Below, in pieces: positions 58,004-64,000 of a stretch of 64,000 nt of DNA; within the stretch, counting starts at the first letter, position 1, and every line of letters starts with the position of its first letter. The notes beneath the pieces were generated by a model. The model had not been told where the DNA came from and ran no database searches. It worked only from the letters and a program-made list of their open reading frames with translations. The position numbers and the translations under genes were made by a program. The stretch covers positions 43,049,525 through 43,113,524 of the forward strand of contig CM046457.1 of NCBI GenBank assembly GCA_025506515.1. Direction: 5' to 3'. This stretch comes from Flaveria trinervia. Taxonomy: Eukaryota > Streptophyta > Magnoliopsida > Asterales > Asteraceae.

Positions 58004-59217
58004 ATCCAAATTACCAAAGAGATGAGTTTGATGTTGCTCCCCTTCAGCAGGTCAAGACTCAGCTAACAATGATTCTTGATCTGCAAGGGATTGTCAGGAG
58101 GTCAGTGAACTATACCCCTGAAGAAGGGGAAATAATTCATGACCTATCAAATGAGCAACTGGCAGAGCTCTTCAATCTAAATCCAGATGAGATAGTGAAA
58201 GATGCTCCGACATGCGATTCGACTAGTGACGAAGAGCTCAACATGTTGATGAAGTCGAAATCGAAGATGTCACTGCCGAGGATTACCCTCAGTACGCTCA
58301 CAATGAGGGTAATGTGGTCCCCAATCTGGGTGAATCCCTTGTCAGCGATACTTTTGAGGTGTTGAACAAGATGGAGCAAGAAACAGAGAACAATAGGAAC
58401 AGCTTAAGCCTCAAATGATGATGTCGACATTCGAAAGGCTGAGTGGGCTGCATGTTTTGAAGAAGTTAGAGCCCAACGTACTGTACCGAAGAAGGATTCC
58501 TATACCAAACTCTATAGAGTCAAGAAACATCACAGGGTGTTAGGAAGGATCATAGCATGGGCGTATTTTGAGGATCTTAATGCTTATGCAGTTAAAAGAG
58601 AACAGGGCATAGAGTATTTCAGATTCCCAAATGATCTGAAGACTCTACCAGGTTTTGAGCTCAATCAGCTGGCCAAACTAAAGCTTTTGTATGCTGACCC
58701 AAGGAAGATGTCAGGCTGGTTTGAGGCTACCCTAAAGAAGGAGTACCACACCAAATGGATTAACTTCAGACTCCAACAGCCTACTAGGTATATCAGAAGG
58801 TCTGAGGTTGATGCCATTACTGGCAAGCCCAAGATAGTGTTGAAGTGGAATCCTCCGCGCATAATGTCAAGAATCCCACTCAGGGAAATGCCACAGGTTT
58901 TCACTCCACACTTTAAGTGGTGGTACTATGATTGGAGAACAACTAAAGCGGTCATAGTCCTAAGCAAAGAGGGACAAATGGATACGATCAGGGTATTCGA
59001 CCCGATGTGGCTTACAAACTTGTCGGAAAATGATGTCTATACGCTATACAAGTGGCCACTGTTCTATGATACGCAAGATATTGTACAAGCCCTCCAGTTC
59101 CGGAACGTTATACGACTCTGCTTCGTGTTTGAGATTCACACGGGAGTCACAAAAGAGGAGAAGTACAAGAAATACAAGGAGGTTATGCAGAAAACAAGAG
59201 ATTAGAGAGCTCTAGGT

Positions 59218-59229
59218 CCAAGGGGAGTT
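59218..59229 (+). other. S3 polypurine tract
   Basis: CCAAGGGGAGTT directly before the 3' LTR. Confidence 0.78.
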
Positions 59230-59965
59230 TGTTGATACATGTATGTCCCTAGATCATGATATGAATGTAATAGATCTTGTTTGTCTGATTCTGAGGTAAT
59301 GCTTGGAATGATTAATGAAATGATATTTTTGTTTGATATTTATAATGTTTAATATTTCATTACTGAGTCGACGTGGAATTGGTTAAACAGGTTTGTGTTT
59401 GTTTGAATTGTTACACATAATGTTATATTAATTAATTAATACATTCAAACTTAACAAAATGAAGTTCTCGTGTGAGTGGCCCATGCGAATGGACCATACG
59501 CATGAATAACTTCATACGAATGACTCAGTCGCACGACTGAACCAGGATACTAGATCAGTCGTATGATTGTAACATAAGATTGGCTCAGTCGCACGACTGA
59601 ACACTCAGTCGTGCGAATGAATCAACCGCATGGTTCAATCGCACGACTGAACCATACCAATGGTTCAGTCGCACGAATGAATAATACTAACCTATAAATA
59701 CAACCCAATTCGTGAAAAATAGAGAGCTTTGATTAATTACGATTCCAGACGTACCCTAGCCGTCCAGAAGCCTCACAATTCGTTCTCCAAGTTCATAGAA
59801 CACATTAGATCGATTCCCAATCGATTTCTAACGTTAGTTTCAATTCTTGATTGATTCTTCGTGTGTTCTCACTGATTGGATCACCAATCAAATAGGATTC
59901 CGCACTATTTGATCTGGTTTACACGCTAATCACTAGGTATTTCGTTCAAATACCAGGTCCTATCA
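59230..59965 (+). repeat. S3 3' LTR (736 bp)
   Basis: Starts TGTTGATACATGTATGTCCC and ends GGTCCTATCA, followed by the target duplication GATAT. The word array is at 59465-59685 and TATAAATA at 59693-59700. It differs from the 5' LTR by scattered substitutions and small indels only. Confidence 0.93.
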
Positions 59966-59970
59966 GATAT

Positions 59971-60123
59971 GTACAAACAGAAGCCAATGTTCAAAGTCAA
60001 AGAAGAACCAACAGATTTCTTTGAATGATGAAGTCAAGGCTAAAGATAGAATTGAAGATAGAGTTAGCAGTCAAGCTTGAAGATTTTGAAGACTGAAGAC
60101 CATGTCATTCTTAGGGGGAGTAT
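59971..60123 (+). other. S2 3' tail and polypurine tract
   Basis: Continuation of S2 after S3. No clear coding. It ends in a purine tract TTAGGGGGAGTAT (60111-60123) like the internal tract at 33932. Confidence 0.65.
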
Positions 60124-60434
60124 TGTTAAGTGCTCTAAGAAAGATAACATGTGGTCTTATTTGTCTTTTGATATTTTGTAATAGTATAGGGACTATTTAT
60201 GTAATTTGTTAGTTCCTTTACTTTGTGTTTTCAGTATAAATAGCTTAGATTTGCAGGTAGATAGGAACGAATACACAAGATATTCGAATCTGCTTTTCAT
60301 ATTTGTAATTGTCTTAGCTTGATATGAATGAAAACTTGAATTTTATTGATATCTTGTTTTAATTTGATTACTTTGTGTGAATTTCATTGAATTGTGTTAC
60401 AAATCATCACAGATATATTCAATTGATCCTATCA
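60124..60434 (+). repeat. S2 3' LTR (311 bp)
   Basis: Starts TGTTAAGTGCTC and ends GATCCTATCA; TATAAATA at 60235-60242. Much shorter than the S1, S3 and S4 LTRs, unrelated in sequence and without a word array. No second copy is in the window, consistent with loss of the S2 5' LTR. Confidence 0.75.
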
Positions 60435-60519
60435 TTTTCCGACATACGGCAATTAGAGTTAGCAAAAATTCATGTTTTTGCGTTCAAACACCTTAACCTA
60501 GAAAATTTCAAAATCCAGC

Positions 60520-60785
60520 AGGTTCAGTCGCACGATTGACTCAATCACACGACTGATGTCATATGCATTCCCCTTACGCACGATTGTAGTCAGTCGCACT
60601 TCCATTCATCTGACTGAGAAGACTATTCGCATGTTCATCCACATTAGTTCATTCGGCTGACTGAGTGATCCGCATTAGTTCAGTCGCATGATTGAACCAT
60701 CCGCATTAGTTCAGTCGCATGATTGAACCATCCGCATAGTTCAATCGCCCGAATAGCCCAATCGCACATCTTCATTCGCACTAAT
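60520..60785 (+). repeat. Palindromic-word array in the S4 leader
   Basis: CAGTCGCACGATTG, CATCCGCATTAGTTCAGTCG (twice), CAATCGCCCGAATAG and others. CATCCGCATTAGTTC also occurs in the G1 gypsy LTR near 3028. Confidence 0.82.
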
Positions 60786-60819
60786 ACAAAAGTTTGGTTT
60801 AAAGTTAAAGTTAATAGCA

Positions 60820-63616
60820 ATGGAAGACCAATATTCAGCTTTCACAGCAGGGAGAGACTCACGTATACAAAATTTATTGCTACTGGAGAATGAAGTGGCG
60901 AATCACAACAAGCCCCAAAGCTGATCACGTTAGACGAATATCCACAATGGAAGCAACGTTTCGAGATCTACTTAAATGGAGTAGATCCCAATCTGTGGGA
61001 GTCTATAGAGTCGGGGTACAGCATGCCTGTTGGAGCTGATGGTGTCAAACTAACACTTGGTGGCATGACTGATGGACAAAAAGTAAAATACAATGCAGAG
61101 AAGAAAGTTTATGCTTTGCTTACTCAGTCAATTCCGAAGGATATTTTCCATCAATTCTTGGAATATACACAAGCAAAGAAACTCTAGGATGCATTGGAGA
61201 AACGGTATGACGGAAACGCATCATTGAAGGCCATAAAGGCTAAGGCTTTAAAGAAGGAGTTTGACAACTTCTCCTTAATGGGAAAAGAAAGCCTAGATGA
61301 TGTGATCGATAGATTCTACCACCTGATGAGTGAGATGCACACTCATGGAGTATCGACGTCAATGGAGGACAAAGTGTCCAACTTTTCAGACGGGCTGCCG
61401 GAGCAATGGGTATCATTTGTCTCCAATCTCAGACAGAATGGTATGCTAACAAAGTTAGATATCAATGACTTCATTCTGAAACTGAGAGAAGAAGAACTGA
61501 GGATGAAGTATAGAGCTCAAAAGGCTTCTTATGATTAGAACCCAGTGCTATACAACATGACTCCTCAAGCCAAGACATCTGGAGCACCTCTTCAAACAAC
61601 TTTTGTATCAAGCTCATCTGGTCCCTCACCAGCCTCTACTTCAGGGTCAGAAATGTCAGGGTCATCTGGTACCCGATATATTGCACCTGAAGCAAATGCA
61701 GCAGAGCTGAAGACTGAGAACTTCGGCAATGTGACAGTTGAGGTAGCTAAAGAGCACATGGATCTCTTAGCTGTGGTAGTCCACTCCTATGATGGACTAA
61801 TTGCTGGTAAGATTGGGAACTGCCATCTAGTAGATGAGGATTATGAGCAGTGGATGAGACAGAGCTGGAGCGAATGGACATAATATGGGCCTTAGCAAGT
61901 GCAGTCCGGAGAGCTAAGAAGTTTGTCAAAAAGACCGGACAAAATTTGATTGTGACTAAGGACACTACCTTCAGCTTTGACAAATCCAAGGTAACCTGCT
62001 TCAACTGCGGTGAGAAAGGGCACTCCAAAAAGGTGTGTGAAGCCAAAGAAGACTGGCAATGGGAATCCTTTCTCCTCCTTCAATCGTCAAGAGAAACCCA
62101 CTAGCAGTCCTACTTTATCAAGAAAGGATCTAAAAGCCTTGACTGGTCATGATGATGAAGGACAGGACTGAAGCTTTTGGTTTGTCTCACCGGGAGATCT
62201 AATATCGCTAGTGTGGAGGATATCAGTGATGACTCTGCCAGTGAAGGAGATATAGTAGTCGAACTTGCGATGTCAACATCAAAAGAAATTGCACCAGTGG
62301 TCACATACCTGCCTAAAGACGCGAAAACTGCAACAACATCAGAATCGCCAGCTCCAGAAACATCAGATTCTGCATTGATGTTGATTCTTCAAAAACCGCT
62401 CAGTAAGTACTACTGACCAACTCTTTACTAATCATGCTTGTTCTGATTGTAATAAATTTAGGAAAAGCATTGATTTAAAATTTGCTAGGTTATTAGATCA
62501 TAATGATAACTTAGTAAAGGACTTGGAACTGTGCACTGAAGCTAACAGAATATTAAAACAAAATGAGCATAGTTACAAAGAAAAGATAGACCTTTTGAAC
62601 AAGCAACTTAGGGAAACAGAAGTTGTAGCCTTTAACCAAGCTAATGATATTAGTTACTATCTTAACTCCCTAAAGGACACTAAGAAACAAAAGGCAGTTT
62701 TAGAAGTAGAAGTTAATTCCTTAAAATAAAAACTGTATAGTTGGACTAGTTTTCACACATAGTCCAAAACTTAGTGAGAGAGAGAACAATGGGGAGGGAT
62801 TGGGTTAAAAGTGGCATGAGATCTTAATGAACACAAGTAAACCAATTAATGATAATCCAATCAAGGATCATGTGGTGTCCACTCCTCTTGTAAGTGATCC
62901 ATATTCCACATGTTCATCAAATGAATCTGGCACTAAACAAAAGGAGGCCACTACAAAGGCAAAAGGTAAAATGCCTTGTATGAATCTGGACAAAGAGTTT
63001 GAAAAGGTTAGTATTAAGTCTAGTTCAACAACTGTCAAATCTGAACCTAAAAAAACCAGTAATGTTAACCAATCACGTGCATAATGTCAAAGTCCAGTAA
63101 ATAAAAAAGAAAGATGTTAAAAATGTTAAAGCAATTAACTTTGTTAAACCAGACAAAACATCTAAACAATCAGATTCAAAACCAAAACAAAGTAAGGTCA
63201 CCCGGATGTCACATACATCTCCACAAAAATAGTTAAATCGTAAAGTCGAAAGCAGAGCTTGCTATAGTTGTGGAGAGTATGGACACATTGTGTCTCATTG
63301 TCCTTACTATCAGACACCGAGGAGGAAAGTTGAACTCTTTGAATAAAAACCTAGCTCTTTTAAGAGGAACTCAGTGACGCCACCTAAAAGAGATAGTAAA
63401 CCTAAAGTTCAACACATTAGCCAGTCGTCTGTTTATCATAAACATGCCTTACACAAAGCTAGCTTATGGAAGGAAAAATCAACCTCATTGTCTGACAATG
63501 AGAACAAGAAGACATCTGAACTTCCCTCATCCTCGAACGGTCAATGGGTTACTTTTATGATGTGTGATGCCTCTGGAAACCAAGCCAGTGAAGGCTGGGT
63601 CCCTAACCTGAACTAA
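60820..63616 (+). pseudogene. gag: S4 extended gag
   Basis: ATG 60820 (M-E-D-Q-Y-S-A-F-T-A-G), aligned with the S3 start. A one-base loss near 60915, a TAG at about 61185 where S3 has Trp, and a TAG near 61538 break the capsid part (61194-61538 open). First knuckle intact near 61998-62040 (C-F-N-C-G-E-K-G-H-S-K-K-V-C). The coiled coil is open at 62523-62729 and better preserved than in S3. Second knuckle near 63260 (C-Y-S-C-G-E-Y-G-H-I-V-S-H-C). Final part 63374-63616 ends W-V-P-N-L-N then TAA at 63614-63616. Confidence 0.85.
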
Positions 63617-64000
63617 TGTTTTCAAATTGAATGTGCAGGGTGTTCGATATAGTGCTGAAACCGACATGTGGATTATAGATAGCGGAGCATCCAGGCATAT
63701 GACAGGGAACAGGGATCTCTTATCAAACGTCAAACAGATAAAAGGAGGTCACGTTTCATTTGCTGGAAACAAAGGTGGTATATCATAGCTCAAGGGGAAG
63801 TAGGTAATCAGAAAGTGAAGTTTGACAAGGTAAACTACGTTCAATAACTTCATAATAACTTGCTTTCTGTTTCTCAAATTTGTGATAAAGACTTTAAGGT
63901 AGTGTTTGACAACAAGAAATGCCATGTCCTGAAAAAGGACTACGTCATCTTGGAGGATCAAGTATTAATGTCTGCATCAAGATATAAGGACCTTTATGTC
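63617..64000 (+). pseudogene. pol: S4 pol, protease part (runs off the window)
   Basis: After the gag stop and a TGTGCAGGG motif the protease reads G-V-R-Y-S-A-E-T-D, then W-I-I-D-S-G-A-S-R-H-M-T-G with D-S-G at 63678-63686. A one-base loss near 63778 and a TAA near 63844 break it. Integrase lies beyond the edge. Confidence 0.82.

Larger units (their letters stand above)
55776..59205 (+). pseudogene. S3 extra gene
   Basis: ATG 55776 at the splice acceptor. N-terminal domain 55776-56140: T-K-H-N-I-C-A-H-L, F-S-G-I-I-T-F-L-L, A-F-W-E-G-A, I-S-E-E-D-L-R-I-V-L. A frameshift near 56140, then Y-P-R-F-M-Q-M-I-I-D at 56362. Acidic stretches follow (56580-56660, 56770-56800) and a basic Q-K-K-K-K-R-R patch at 56992-57012 that looks like a nuclear localisation signal. 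A Thr/Pro/His minisatellite (57022-57200), a coiled coil (57481-57600) and an Asp/Glu run (57630-57710) come next. After a possible intron (57858-58003) the C-terminal domain is open 58537-59205 (I-I-A-W-A-Y-F-E-D-L-N-A-Y-A-V-K-R). It ends 12 bp before the polypurine tract. No membrane segment seen; function unknown. Confidence 0.68.
45777..59965 (+). mobile_element. S3: complete Sirevirus-like copia element
   Basis: LTRs of 730 and 736 bp differing at few sites, a perfect 5-bp target duplication GATAT (45772-45776 and 59966-59970), primer site, gag, pol, extra gene and polypurine tract. It is inserted in the 3' tail of S2. It is the youngest element here by LTR similarity, yet its genes carry many stops and indels. 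Confidence 0.95.
29495..60434 (+). mobile_element. S2: 5'-truncated copia element with extra gene, itself hosting G3 and S3
   Basis: S2 starts abruptly within protease (about 29495) inside the S4 leader and ends with its own 311-bp LTR at 60124-60434. Its parts are pol 29495-32845, a spacer with arrays, an extra gene (35451-36458 and 43392-45315), a small ORF (45435-45734), a tail (to 45776 and from 59971), polypurine tract and LTR. The 5' LTR, gag and most of protease are missing. G3 and S3 sit inside it. AT-rich codon use sets it apart from S3. Confidence 0.8.
60435..64000 (+). mobile_element. S4: copia element, continuation (leader, gag, protease start)
   Basis: The second half of the S4 leader resumes here, with the block TTAACCTAGAAAATTT matching the S3 leader, followed by word array, gag and the beginning of pol. 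The element runs off the right edge. Confidence 0.85.

Overview
The window is repeat-rich DNA of a flowering plant, probably a eudicot with a large genome. I see no host gene, rRNA or tRNA gene. Nearly all 64 kb consists of LTR retrotransposons nested in one another: Ty3/gypsy chromoviruses of Tekay/Del type (G1, G2, G3) and Ty1/copia elements of Sirevirus type (S1 to S4). All coding regions carry stops or frameshifts, so coding parts are given as pseudogenes. The extra gene described below resembles one I associate with Asteraceae copia elements, but the species cannot be fixed from the sequence.

Layout. 1-4409: 3' part of G1 (pol plus a 2.1-kb LTR). 4410-6128: a scrap that may be a MULE 5' end, then an AT-rich 1.4-kb repeat. 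6129-7684: G2, an LTR tail, primer site and gag with the rest deleted. 7685-7968: second copy of the MULE-like scrap. 7969-20236: S1, a copia element with both LTRs, gag, pol and a long 3' extra gene. 19115-24909: a 2.77-kb direct tandem duplication (end of the S1 extra gene + LTR + AT-rich repeat) with a partial third unit. 24915-25310: MuDR-type N-terminal scrap. 25485-26500: unclassified LTR-like DNA. 26560-28361 (minus): a lone copy of the copia extra gene.

28617-64000 is one nest. S4 has its 5' LTR at 28617-29354; its leader is split by S2 and resumes at 60435, running through gag into protease at the window edge. S2 (29495-60434) has lost its 5' LTR, gag and most of protease but keeps pol, an extra gene, a further small ORF and a 311-bp 3' LTR. 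S2 is split by G3 (36459-43391, minus strand, LTR fused directly to pol) and by S3 (45777-59965, complete, perfect GATAT target duplication).

The most interesting signals are these. (1) Arrays of short palindromic words, above all CAGTCGCACGACTG and its variants, occur in the LTRs and leaders of S3 and S4 and also in the LTRs of the unrelated gypsy elements. S1 and S2 carry arrays of different palindromic words. (2) The extra gene between pol and the 3' LTR looks like an independent transcription unit. In S2 and S3 it has the same order: word array, TATA box, about 150 bp, splice donor, about 556-bp intron, splice acceptor directly against the ATG. S1 and the lone minus copy have an intronless form with a TATA box and a pyrimidine-rich leader. 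(3) The extra proteins share an N-terminal domain, an acidic or coiled-coil middle and a C-terminal domain, with no envelope features. (4) Non-coding blocks between pol and this gene are conserved between S2 and S3.
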